Shown: piece by piece, positions 22,077 to 32,023 of the stretch
How the letters are laid out: every line of letters starts with the position of its first letter
Position numbering within the stretch: the stretch's first letter is position 1
Assembly: GCA_037157565.1 (NCBI GenBank)
Contig: JAZHRO010000013.1
Location: forward strand, 120,542,001 to 120,606,000
Origin: Thalassia testudinum
Taxonomy: Eukaryota; Streptophyta; Magnoliopsida; Alismatales; Hydrocharitaceae
Length of the DNA: 64,000 nt
Direction: 5' to 3'
Notes under the pieces: generated by a model
Database searches by the model: none
The model's input: only the letters and a program-made list of their open reading frames with translations
What the model was told of the DNA's origin: nothing
Translations under genes and position numbers: made by a program

Positions 22077-23755
22077 ACCCCTCGGACCCGGCCACTCATC
22101 TTAAGCTTGATTTTGACGGAGATCCCCTCCAAATTTCTTCTCTCCCATCTCCGGCCAAACGACCCACAAGCTCCGGCGACCGCTTTCCCTCCTTCTCGTC
22201 ACTCTGCTGCCATACCAGCAGCAGAGTCCTCTCCGCCTCTTCCTCCCGCGGCGCGCTGTACCCTGCGCGCAAGCTCCTGACCTCATCTTCGTCGCCGCTT
22301 CCTCCCCCAGGGTCTTTCTTCCCCGACGACGGCAGTCACGAGCCGTCCTCTCCACTGCCTCTCTTCACTCCAGACAACCCCAGATACGTTCTCCATCCTC
22401 TCCTCTCTTTTTTCCCCCTGTTATCTCCCTTGATCGACCCTCGACAGACGCTAACCACCTCCATCGTCTTCGCCTCCGACCGCACTCCGGCGAGCCGCCC
22501 ACACCACTCCAGCCCTCCACACGGCTCGCCAACCACCTCGAAAGCTCCACCTCACCTCCAGGAACACACTCCACCCTCCCACTGCCACTCCAGCCCTCCA
22601 CAACCACCCCCCGACCAACCCACCATCTCCGGCCACAGGTTGACCTAGGCACGCACGCCTAGGCCGACCTGCGGCCTGCTGCACTGCCCACCGCCTTCGC
22701 CGTGCCACGGCGAAGGTCTCTATCTATTCTGATTTGGCCGAGAGGCGCGTTTTGTGTACGACAGGATTCGAGCTGCTGCCGCCATGGACGACCTCTGATG
22801 AAGCTCCCGCGAAGCTCCAGGCACCCGGTCTTCCAGACTACAGGTGCTGCATACTAACGCAAGTGTCGCGAGGTGAACGAATCTAGCCGAGGAGCGCTAG
22901 CAGAGCCAGCAGCTGCGGGGCAATCGCACGACGAGGTTTCTGCAGGCGCGCGTGAAGGCGAGACCAGATAGTCCCACATCGTGGGATTGCAACCGGCAGG
23001 TACCGTATAAGTTGTTTTTACGCTTTATTCTTATCGCCTCAGTAAGCACAGGGGTGAGGTCCCTCACTGACCCCACCCGCCTCGTCCGCGGCCTGACCAC
23101 GCGGACCTGGCGGATCCGACCCGACCTAGACCTACGCACTCCTCGCGCATCACACACCTGCAGGTGCGCCTGGTCCCGGGTACGATCCGACCCGATTGAG
23201 ACTGTGGCTCTGGTAGAGCGGTTAGAGTGAATTGCTTGAGAATGAGACACACGCGGGTAGAGGGAGAAGGGTTAGGTTTTGTTCCCTGTGCAGGCAGGCT
23301 GATTGCAGGAGAAGGACTTGGCCGCTGCAGAAGAAGGAGAAGCAAGACAAAGAAGAAGAAGAAGGCAACGAAGAAAGGAGAAGCAAGACAGAAGAAGAAG
23401 AAAGAAAGAAGTCTTCGCAGGAGAAGAAGAAGAAGGACAAGGGAAGATTGCAAAGAGATCCGAAAGGCAAAGCAGAAGAAGAAAAAGAGAAAGAAAGATC
23501 ACATTTAAGACGTCTGATACATAAATCAGACGTCTAATTCTATTTTTTTACATCTTTCTTAAAAACTCTTTGAATCAATTATATTTGCATTTAACAGTTG
23601 TATTCTTGGGTTTTACAAAGTACTGAGTTTGCTCCCTGTGTTCGACCTCGGATACTCTAGTTGTTCGAGTAATAAAATTATTTGTTTAAACGTTTTGTCG
23701 GTTCTACTGCAACGTAATACGCCTTTAAATCCGCACGGAAACGTTGACAACATTT

Positions 23756-23772
23756 TGGCGCCGTTGCCGGGG
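23756..23772 (+). promoter_or_regulatory. Element M primer-binding site (tRNA-Asp)
   Basis: TGGCGCCGTTGCCGGGG, the exact complement of the 3' end of plant tRNA-Asp(GUC) including CCA, three bases after the LTR end. A tRNA-Asp PBS is typical of Athila elements. Confidence 0.93.
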
Positions 23773-23907
23773 AGCAACGGGCACTTGTAATGCTTTTGAG
23801 TACAACTTTTCTATTTGATATCTGACTTAACTTCTCTTTTGTTGTGTTCAATCAGGGAAAGCAAAACAAAAAGGAAAGAATAGCAACTGCACAACAGACT
23901 GGAGCAG

Positions 23908-24820
23908 GTAATCTCCATAAGCCCTCTCCCTTAACCCTCTCACAATCTAAAAAAAAAAAAACAAAAGAAAAAAAAAAAGGGGAGAAGTCAACTTAGGGCT
24001 ACCTGTCTTATATTTAGTAACTCATCAAGTTGCCTGATTTTCATTTCAACATATTTTTGTCTGTCATCCAACTAAGGCAACTAGGGCTAAAACTTTCTTG
24101 ATTGAGCCCTAGGTGCTAAATTCTAAGGCAACTAAATTGGACCCATTAGAGCCAAGTTAGGATTGCAAAGCTAGGGTTTTTAGAGACACATCTTCTCTAA
24201 AACAAAGAAACAAACTTTCCAAAAAGAAGTGTGCCTAAACCGTGTTTGAAAATATTTATACAAGAGGAACCCTAAGCAAATCAGGCTGATAATCCATTTG
24301 AATCATAAAAGGAAGGACCTAAAAGCTCTCAAAGGAACAAGAGGTGAAGTTGATCCCTCGAGTCAACCAACCTTAATATTAGGTCACTTTTTGCACTCAA
24401 AATACTTAAAAGTTCAAGTGGAACATTAAGCACCTTGATCTTAAAATAAAAAAAAGGTAGACTTAAGAGGTCAAGATCCCCATTCTGGTCTACCTGGAAC
24501 CGCAGTGACAAGAGAGGTCGGGTGGGGGAAACCCTGTAACCCGTGGGGACGCTCTACCGTGTAGGGGTCTTTACGGGACTCTCCTTTTCTGGCTGCCCAG
24601 GTATTTCTCAGGTGGACGATCTTCTGATCCAGGGGTCCATCTACCCCGAACCTCTATAGTCACCCAACAATTCTTGGGTGTCTTGATTGGGTCCAGCACC
24701 TTCTAATCTCATCACATCTTCCGGTGCATGTTTGGTAGGAGGTCCTTAAGACCACCTTTAAGACCTCCTCTAGAAATTCATTCTCGCCGAGGCCAAGCCT
24801 CGACGCCCTTGTTTGTGCAG
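23908..24820 (+). other. Putative leader intron of element M
   Basis: Donor GCAG|GTAATC (GT at 23908) and acceptor CCTTGTTTGTGCAG ending at 24820, 913 nt, with the equivalent pair in F (9417-10278). A 52-nt mini exon (23856-23907) lies between acceptor-like TTCAATCAG and the donor. Removing the intron would bring the gag ATG at 24881 close to the cap. Motif-based, not proven. Confidence 0.5.
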
Positions 24821-24880
24821 CAACCCCACCACATAAATCTTTCATCTGATTCAGACCCTGATTCTCCTTCTTCTCCCATC

Positions 24881-27800
24881 ATGGCACAACCCATTGAAGA
24901 GGAGAATAACCTTGAACACCAACTTCAACGCTTGAACGATCTCTTTCAGAACTTTGTAAACCCACCACAGCGACCTATGATGCGAGATCACTATAATCCC
25001 GCTGCGGTGGCAATTGAAGCCCGAGTACGAATCCCAATTGGAGGACCCGATTCTGATCTAAAGCCCAATATGATTCATGCCATACCAAAGTTCCATGGGC
25101 TTAACTCTGAGGATCCATTCCAACACATTAAACAACTCAAGCATCTGGCCCAGACTTTCGGGTCAGATGTACAAAACCGGGATATCCTACTCATGAAAAT
25201 GTTTTCGTTCTCCCTCTTGGACAAGGCCGCGCACTGGTATCAGACTCAGACCCGCCCGATCAACACTTGGGAGGAATTACAGTCCGAATTTTTGAAAAAA
25301 TTCTTCCCTGTTGGCCGGACGAACGCCTTGCGCCACCAGATCACTCATTTCACTCAACAACAGGGAGAACCTCTTCACGAAGCTTGGGATCGATTCCTAG
25401 ATCTCATGCGAAAGTGTCCCCATCATGGAGTTCCTAAGTGGGAACAAGTCCAGTCTTTTTACCAGGGACTCCGTGAGGATATTCGTCTAATCATCAATGC
25501 AACATGTGGAGGAAACATCATGGGCCAACACGAGGACACGGTGTGGGAGATTCTCGAAAACATGTGCGAGAACTCCATAAACAATGACTCCTTGGGCTTA
25601 TTCGACAGGACGAATGCCCGCGCATCGACGAATCTAAGAGGGACACATGAGACGTCGGACCTGTCCACTTCTGTTGACCTGGAATTGATGGCCAGTCGGT
25701 TGGACAAGGTCTCTATCATAGAAAAGAAGGTGGACGAGCTAACTCGACATTTGCAGCAAGCCACCTCTGCACAAAACTCTTTTGCACGACCTCCTCTGGC
25801 ACGGGAAACAGTGCAAAACATCTATCACCAACCTGCCAAGGGGATGGGCCCCTATCCACCCCCGTCCACCTCCCAGACTGGAGTGACCTCCGATCCCGTC
25901 TACTCGAGTTGGGGGAACTCTGAACCCTCGTATTCTGACTTTCCTGAGGTTTCTCAGAACTGCGAGGACCTCAACGCCATCCAGAACGACCCATACTCCA
26001 ATACCTACAACCCTGGATGGCGAAATCATCCTAACTTTCAGTGGGCGGGAAACTCTCAAAAACCACCATATCAACCCCGCCCACAAGCTCCTCGTCCATA
26101 TCAGCCGCCTCAGCCTCGGCCCAATCCCACCTACCAATCTGGGCAAAATCAGGATCAACTGACTCTTATCCTTCAAACGCTGGCTGACATTCAAAAAACG
26201 AATGCGGCAATGCAAAAACAGCACAAGGACGAGATCACAGAGGTTCGCAACCAACTGGCCCAGATGGCAAATTCTCGCCAACCTGGCACCCTTCCTTCGC
26301 AACCTCTGCCCAACCCAAATAATGTGCCGACCCAGAGGCGCATTATGAATCCAAATCCAGGCCACGCACATTTGATTTATCAGGCCCCTGCTACTCCATC
26401 ACCAGACAGGATGGAGGCTTCTACATCTTATGCAGAATTTCAGCAGCAGCCACCTCTCCTACCTAACCCAAACCAAAGTCAGGCTGGATTAAACTCTGTA
26501 ACAACACGTAGTGGTAAAACAACACAAGACCCACATTATCTGAACCACTCCAAGCCTGATAATCGCCAAGACCCTAGGGTAGTCATCCAAGATACTACTG
26601 TCCCAGATCAAGAACCTGGACCTATCCTAGAGGAACCAGCTAGGATCCCATTTCCTGAGGCCTTGACCAAAGGAAAAAGGACAACCAAACCTGTGGCTCC
26701 TGAGGAGGATCTGGTCAAGCTCTTTGAACAGGTCCAGATAAACATCCCGTTGATGGATGCAATCCGCCACATATCGGCTTACGCAAGATTCTTGAAAGAC
26801 ATATGTACACCTAAACGTAAGCCGCGAACCAAGGATGGGAATCCGATTGTACTGTCAGAGCAAGCCAGCTCTGTCATCCTGAGCAAACTCCCACCCAAGG
26901 CTAAAGACCCAGGAACCCCCTTGATTTCTTGTAAAATTGGTGAAACCCAACTTGATAGAGCCCTACTAGACCTAGGTGCCTCCATAAATTTAATACCTAC
27001 ATCCCTCCTTGACCACCTTGAAGAATCTGAACTTAAACCCACTGAGGTGACATTACAGTTAGCTGATCGATCCATCAAGTCACCCAAAGGAATACTCGAG
27101 GATGTCATTGTTAGGGTACGAGATTTTTATTTCCCAGTGGACTTCATAGTACTGGACATGGATGCACCTAAGAACCCAAGGGACACACCAATCATATTAG
27201 GGAGACCCTTTCTGGCCACTGCTAGGGCCAATATAAACTGCGAAGAGGGCCAGATAGAATTAAAATTTGGGAATCAAAATCTGAAGATCGACATTTTCAA
27301 AGCCCAACAAGGGATTAATTGCGGGGTTATAGAGGAAATTTGTGATGTCAAAGCCGTGGTTGATGAACTGCACATAGAGGACAACCTGATTATTCCTGAT
27401 CAACCACTAGAAAATCAAAAACCGCTAACAGAGGAGTGCGAACACAATCTAGACACACCTATGACTCCTACCATTGCTCCCGATACAAACCCTGAACCAC
27501 CCGCTGCTGCTGACAATCCTGTCATGGAACTCAAGCCCCTTCCTGAACATCTAAAATATGTCTTTTTGGATTCAAATCAAACGTTTCCTGTGATTATCAA
27601 TTCTCGACTCACACCTGACCAGGAACTCCGTTTGATTTCTGTTCTCCAGCAACATCGTAGAGCCATTGGATGGACTCTAGATGATTTGACTGGTATAAGC
27701 CCTTCATACTGCACGCATCGAATCTACACAGAAGAAGGCTCACGACCTTCAAGAGAAATGCAAAGGCGACTAAACCCTAACCTACAGGAGGTCGTGAAAA

Positions 27801-30424
27801 AGGAGATCATTAAGTGGTTAGATGCAGGGATCATCTACCCGATCTCCGACAGTCGTTGGGTGAGTCCAACACAAGTGGTACCTAAGAAGGCAGGACTTAC
27901 CATCATCACGACTGAAACCGGGGAAGTCATTCCTACCCGAATAGCTAATTCGTGGAGAGTCTGCATTGATTACAGAAGACTAAATTCCTCCACGAAGAAG
28001 GATCATTTCCCACTACCGTTTATTGATCAGATCCTCGAGAAACTAGCGGGAAATAGATTCTTCTGCTTTCTTGACGGGTACTCCGGTTACAATCAGGTGG
28101 CAATCCATCCAGAGGACCAAGAAAAGACCACATTCACCTGCCCCTTCGGGACGTACGCGTTTCGAAGGATGCCGTTCGGTCTCTGCAATGCACCTGCAAC
28201 TTTTCAGCGGTGCATGCTTGCCATATTCTCAGATATGGTAGGTGACTATCTGGAAGTCTTCATGGATGACTTTTCAGTTTTTGGACAATCATTTGACGAT
28301 TGCCTCCAACACTTGGTCCATATACTCAGGCGGTGCATCGAGGTGAATTTGGTTCTTTCCTGGGAAAAGAGCCATTTCATGGTGCCTGAGGGAATTGTCC
28401 TGGGACATTTAATCTCAGAGAAAGGCATCCAAGTGGATCGAGCTAAGGTTAACCTGATTTCCAAGCTCCCTATGCCTAGCTCGATTAAGGACATCCGATC
28501 TTTTTTGGGGCACGTCTGTTTCTACCGTCGATTCATCCCTGATTTCTCCAAAATCGCGCGCCCCCTGACCAATCTGCTTTCCAAGGATGTGCCTTTCGGA
28601 ATTTCCAAGGAATGCACTCAAGCATTTGAGATCTTACGTGACCGAGTCACCCAAGCCCCAATCCTACAGTCCCCTGATTGGTCTCAACCCTTTGAGATCA
28701 TGTGCGATGCATCTGACTTCGCTGTAGGAGCGGTTTTGGGGCAGAAAATTGACGGGAAACCTGTGGTCATTTACTACGCCAGCAAAACACTGGATGAGGC
28801 TCAACGTAACTATACGGTTACTGAGAAAGAGCTGCTGGCCGTAGTATTTGCCCTGGAAAAATTCAGATCATACCTTCTGGGTTCCCGTGTTATCATATAC
28901 TCGGATCACACAGCTGTGAGGCATCTCCTAGCCAAGAAGGACGCGAAACCTCGATTAATCCGCTGGATCTTGCTGTTGCAAGAATTTGACATCGAGATTC
29001 GCGACAAGGCGGGAAAGCACAATGTGGTAGCTGATCATTTATCCCGCCTTCCTCCTGAAATTATTGATCCGTCCGGACCTATTACAGAACATTTTCCTGA
29101 TGAGCACCTCCTGACTATCAGTACAAGTCTTCCATGGTTCGCCGATATTGTTAATTACCTGGCATCACATCAGATTCCGCCCGATTGGTCGAAGGCCAAA
29201 AAGGACAAATTGCGTTCCGATGCCAAGTATTACCTATGGGAAGACCCGTATCTCTTCCGCATTGGTGCTGATCAGATAATCCGACGATGCGTCACGGAAG
29301 TGGAAATCAAAGACATACTCTCATTTTGCCATGACCAGGCATGCGGTGGACATTTTTCGGGACATAAAACCGCATCGAAAGTCCTCCAGTGTGGTTTCTA
29401 CTGGCCCACAATTTTCAAAGATGCATACAATCACTGTAAGGCATGTTCCCGTTGCCAGACTCTAGGCAACATGAGCCATAGAGACATGATGCCTCTACAG
29501 CCGATCTTGGTATGCGAAATTTTTGATATTTGGGGGATTGATTTCATGGGACCCTTTCCTACCTCGGATGGCTTCGAATACATTTTACTCGCAGTTGATT
29601 ATGTTTCCAAGTGGATAGAAGCCATTCCGACCCGAACCAACAATCATAAAGTCGTTATAAAATTCCTTCATCAAAACATTTTCTCAAGGTTCGGGATTCC
29701 GCGTGCTATAATTTCCGACGGAGGGACCCATTTTACAAACGCTCAGTTCAGGTCACTGATGATCAAATACGGGGTGTCACACCGAATCTCTACTCCTTAC
29801 CACCCCCAAACTAATGGTCTAGCTGAGCTATCTAACCGAGAGATCAAGAAGATCCTTCAGGTTACTGTTCGACCTGATAGAAAAGATTGGTCTTCTCAGC
29901 TTCTGCAAGCATTGTGGGCCTATAGGACCGCCCACAAGACCCAATTAGGAATGTCTCCCTTCAGAGTAGTGTACGGGAAGGCATGTCACCTCCCCGTCGA
30001 ATTGGAGCATAAAGCCTATTGGGCAGTACGGACCTGTAATCTCGACCTTTCTAAGGCTGGAACCCACAGAAGATTTCAAATGAGCGAGATCGATGAATTA
30101 CGCCACGACGCATATGAGAACTCACGAATTTACAAAGAACGGGTTAAAGCTTTTCACGACAAACACATTTCTAGAAAGGTCTTTCATCCTGGTCAAAAAG
30201 TTTTACTCTTTGATGCTCGACTCAAACTATTCCCAGGAAAGCTAAGATCCAAGTGGGTCGGACCCTACCTAGTCCGCCAAATCTTCGGAAATGGAGCTAT
30301 TGAAATCAGCCCACTCAGCCACGATTCTGAACCATTTGTCGTGAATGGGCAGAGACTCAAGCCGTTCATTGACATGACCGATATAGATTTGACTGAGTCA
30401 TCCTTTACCCTCCTTTCCTCTTGA
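24881..30424 (+). CDS. gag-pol: Gag-Pol polyprotein, Athila-type Ty3/Gypsy retrotransposon
   Basis: One open frame with no stop or frameshift. It is open from an ATG at 24728 (1898 codons), but I prefer the ATG at 24881 (about 1847 codons, MAQPIEEENN) because a conserved acceptor ends at 24820. Residue numbers below count from 24728. Gag at about 90-270 (PKFHGLNSEDPFQHI, HWYQTQTRPINTWEEL), then a Pro/Gln-rich region with YNPGWRNHPNF and no CCHC knuckle. Protease LLDLGASINLIP near 748. RT with FCFLDGYSGYNQV and active-site FMDDFSVF near 1178. RNase H CDASDFAVGAV near 1326, ending VVADHLSRL. Integrase zinc region CHDQACGGHF near 1534 with CKACSRC. Catalytic D in GIDFMGP near 1604, D in SDGGTHF near 1664 and E in AELSNRE about 35 later; then the C-terminal FDARLKLFPGKLRSKW. 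It should supply particle, cDNA synthesis and integration functions, possibly also for F. Confidence 0.96.
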   Translation: MAQPIEEENNLEHQLQRLNDLFQNFVNPPQRPMMRDHYNPAAVAIEARVRIPIGGPDSDLKPNMIHAIPKFHGLNSEDPFQHIKQLKHLAQTFGSDVQNRDILLMKMFSFSLLDKAAHWYQTQTRPINTWEELQSEFLKKFFPVGRTNALRHQITHFTQQQGEPLHEAWDRFLDLMRKCPHHGVPKWEQVQSFYQGLREDIRLIINATCGGNIMGQHEDTVWEILENMCENSINNDSLGLFDRTNARASTNLRGTHETSDLSTSVDLELMASRLDKVSIIEKKVDELTRHLQQATSAQNSFARPPLARETVQNIYHQPAKGMGPYPPPSTSQTGVTSDPVYSSWGNSEPSYSDFPEVSQNCEDLNAIQNDPYSNTYNPGWRNHPNFQWAGNSQKPPYQPRPQAPRPYQPPQPRPNPTYQSGQNQDQLTLILQTLADIQKTNAAMQKQHKDEITEVRNQLAQMANSRQPGTLPSQPLPNPNNVPTQRRIMNPNPGHAHLIYQAPATPSPDRMEASTSYAEFQQQPPLLPNPNQSQAGLNSVTTRSGKTTQDPHYLNHSKPDNRQDPRVVIQDTTVPDQEPGPILEEPARIPFPEALTKGKRTTKPVAPEEDLVKLFEQVQINIPLMDAIRHISAYARFLKDICTPKRKPRTKDGNPIVLSEQASSVILSKLPPKAKDPGTPLISCKIGETQLDRALLDLGASINLIPTSLLDHLEESELKPTEVTLQLADRSIKSPKGILEDVIVRVRDFYFPVDFIVLDMDAPKNPRDTPIILGRPFLATARANINCEEGQIELKFGNQNLKIDIFKAQQGINCGVIEEICDVKAVVDELHIEDNLIIPDQPLENQKPLTEECEHNLDTPMTPTIAPDTNPEPPAAADNPVMELKPLPEHLKYVFLDSNQTFPVIINSRLTPDQELRLISVLQQHRRAIGWTLDDLTGISPSYCTHRIYTEEGSRPSREMQRRLNPNLQEVVKKEIIKWLDAGIIYPISDSRWVSPTQVVPKKAGLTIITTETGEVIPTRIANSWRVCIDYRRLNSSTKKDHFPLPFIDQILEKLAGNRFFCFLDGYSGYNQVAIHPEDQEKTTFTCPFGTYAFRRMPFGLCNAPATFQRCMLAIFSDMVGDYLEVFMDDFSVFGQSFDDCLQHLVHILRRCIEVNLVLSWEKSHFMVPEGIVLGHLISEKGIQVDRAKVNLISKLPMPSSIKDIRSFLGHVCFYRRFIPDFSKIARPLTNLLSKDVPFGISKECTQAFEILRDRVTQAPILQSPDWSQPFEIMCDASDFAVGAVLGQKIDGKPVVIYYASKTLDEAQRNYTVTEKELLAVVFALEKFRSYLLGSRVIIYSDHTAVRHLLAKKDAKPRLIRWILLLQEFDIEIRDKAGKHNVVADHLSRLPPEIIDPSGPITEHFPDEHLLTISTSLPWFADIVNYLASHQIPPDWSKAKKDKLRSDAKYYLWEDPYLFRIGADQIIRRCVTEVEIKDILSFCHDQACGGHFSGHKTASKVLQCGFYWPTIFKDAYNHCKACSRCQTLGNMSHRDMMPLQPILVCEIFDIWGIDFMGPFPTSDGFEYILLAVDYVSKWIEAIPTRTNNHKVVIKFLHQNIFSRFGIPRAIISDGGTHFTNAQFRSLMIKYGVSHRISTPYHPQTNGLAELSNREIKKILQVTVRPDRKDWSSQLLQALWAYRTAHKTQLGMSPFRVVYGKACHLPVELEHKAYWAVRTCNLDLSKAGTHRRFQMSEIDELRHDAYENSRIYKERVKAFHDKHISRKVFHPGQKVLLFDARLKLFPGKLRSKWVGPYLVRQIFGNGAIEISPLSHDSEPFVVNGQRLKPFIDMTDIDLTESSFTLLSS

Positions 30425-32023
30425 GCTCATTACGCCCAGCCGATGGCGTAAAACTCAGCGCTTAACGGGAGGCAACCCGTCATTCTTTGAAAAACCTGAA
30501 ACCGTTTCTGACATCGCTATGCGGAACTCATATTGCACTTTAGGGTTCATCCATTAGAACAGCCGACTTCACCTCAGGTATACCTACCCGAGATTAGAAA
30601 TCGTTCGCAACAAGTCGCTTCGACCCATTCACTCACCACACACCTGTCCTAACACATGAACTAAGCTGAATTCGAACCCACCTAATTTACAATGGGGACA
30701 TTGCAAATCTTAGGCATGGGGGGGTATGAAAGTGCAAAATGTCAGAAAATTCATATCAAGAAAGGGTTTCATTCAAAAAAAAAAAAAGGACTTGATAGAG
30801 GGGAGGAACAATTCAGGGTCATACAAATGAGAGGAGGAAAAGAAAGAAAAATGACAAAAAGAGCAAAAAATAAAGAAAGGAGCACAAAAGGAAAAGAAAA
30901 AGAAAAAGTCATTAGTAAAAGATTAAGGGGTTAACTGAAGTTCTAGACCGAGCCAAGAAAAAGAAAAGAAAAATGTTACGGAGATATAACAAGAGATTAG
31001 CGGGAATGCTGGTCTTAGGCCTCTTGGGCTAGATTTTTAGCTTAAAAATTCACGTATCCGTTAAAATCTGGACAATCCTCAAGAGGTTGAGGAAAATGCA
31101 AAGCTTAAGTATTAGGTCTAAGGCTTAGGAAGTATTCAGCCTCGTTAACTGACCTCCAGTTTGCGGGATTCGGTAACCTAAGCACCCAAATTCACACACA
31201 GTCTGGTTCAGTGCGCATAAATATTCAAAACACGCAAGAGCGTTTAATATTCTGAAAAAGTCACCTAGATTAGGAGCGGCCAATCAACACAAGTTGATTT
31301 GGACAAGTTCCCAGCGCGGAGAGGCAGGAAATTCCCCTCGAAGGTGCGTAACAACATATCGTCTCCTCGGTGCTTGTCTCTTAGGATATTTAAATATCCT
31401 ACTGGGGGCATGTAAGCACTCTGCTGTTCAGATACCATGGGTGGCATTATCACGAAATGTCGATCGCCAGGGTCTGAATTCGGCCACGGAACGCCATGGG
31501 CGGGATTATCTCGAAATCTCGAAAGCCAGGGTTCCGGGGGTTGCCATGAGCGGGATTATCTCGAAATCTCGAAAGCCAGGGACCCTTGAGGATTGATGAT
31601 GGGGACGAGGAATCCGATACAGACCGTGTTGAGAAGCTAATCCGAAGCTAGAAATAAAAAGAAAAGAGAGAGAAAAGCTCTCCAAACAAATAAATCCTCT
31701 ATCTCTCTCTTACAAAAAAAAAAAAAACGCACTGCAAACTGAGCGTAGGCTAAAAATGTCTCAAGCACGGGTGCTTTAACCGCAGAGTCCAACAAACCCT
31801 AGGATAGTTTTTGTGGGCTGTAGAAACCTTTGCGAAGGACTGAGGCTAAAGCAGAACAGGTCCAGATTTTGGTTGGTACTTGAGTACCTCTAGGCCTATT
31901 GTCGGCATTCCTACCTAATCACAAAAGAAGCACTTATCATAACTAAGGACACTTTGGGTCTAGAATGGAAGTTAAAACTTTGAAATTTTGCTAAGGGACT
32001 AGCAAAAGCTAGGCATGGGGGTA
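30425..32023 (+). mobile_element. Element M, 3' UTR
   Basis: About 1.6 kb with no envelope-like ORF. Just after the stop it has GCGCTTAACGGGAGGCAACC, also found after the F ORF. An internal polypurine motif lies at 30711-30726 (TAGGCATGGGGGGGTA), an 18-bp palindrome at 31383-31400 (AGGATATTTAAATATCCT), tandem units at 31435-31582, and the LTR-adjacent polypurine tract at 32010-32023. Confidence 0.88.
31435..31582 (+). repeat. Short tandem repeat in M 3' UTR
   Basis: Three degenerate units begin CCATGGGTGG (31435), CCATGGGCGG (31494) and CCATGAGCGG (31544). Units two and three share GATTATCTCGAAATCTCG and GAAAGCCAGGG. F has a decayed version at 6342-6510. Confidence 0.8.

Larger units (their letters stand above)
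21143..23752 (+). mobile_element. Element M, 5' LTR
   Basis: 2610 bp, TGATGAGAGCC to GTTGACAACA. TATA box at 22069, palindrome at 21958-21983 and a long GAAGAA-rich tract at about 23260-23500 in the R/U5 part. The U5 end carries the CTCCCTGTGTTCGACCTCGG motif common to the LTRs here. An imperfect inverted repeat (arms 21864-21885 and 21896-21915, core ATTCCTCAGAG) could form a hairpin. Confidence 0.95.

Noticed and set aside
22101..22708. Several overlapping frames of 60-95 codons on both strands
   Set aside because: They sit in the GC-rich R/U5 part of the M LTR and recur identically at 32982-33589; no start context or domain.
23222..23537. Leu/Phe-rich and Lys/Glu/Arg-rich frames (again at 34103-34418)
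   Set aside because: Products of the GAAGAA-rich tract in the M LTR read on both strands.
23756..23772. Possible tRNA-Asp gene
   Set aside because: Only the 17-base complement of the tRNA 3' end is present, next to an LTR end: a primer-binding site. The same applies at 10403, 19452, 49376 and 57472.
25459..27108. Antisense frames of 109-210 codons opposite gag-pol
   Set aside because: Shadows of the gag-pol codons with no domain of their own.
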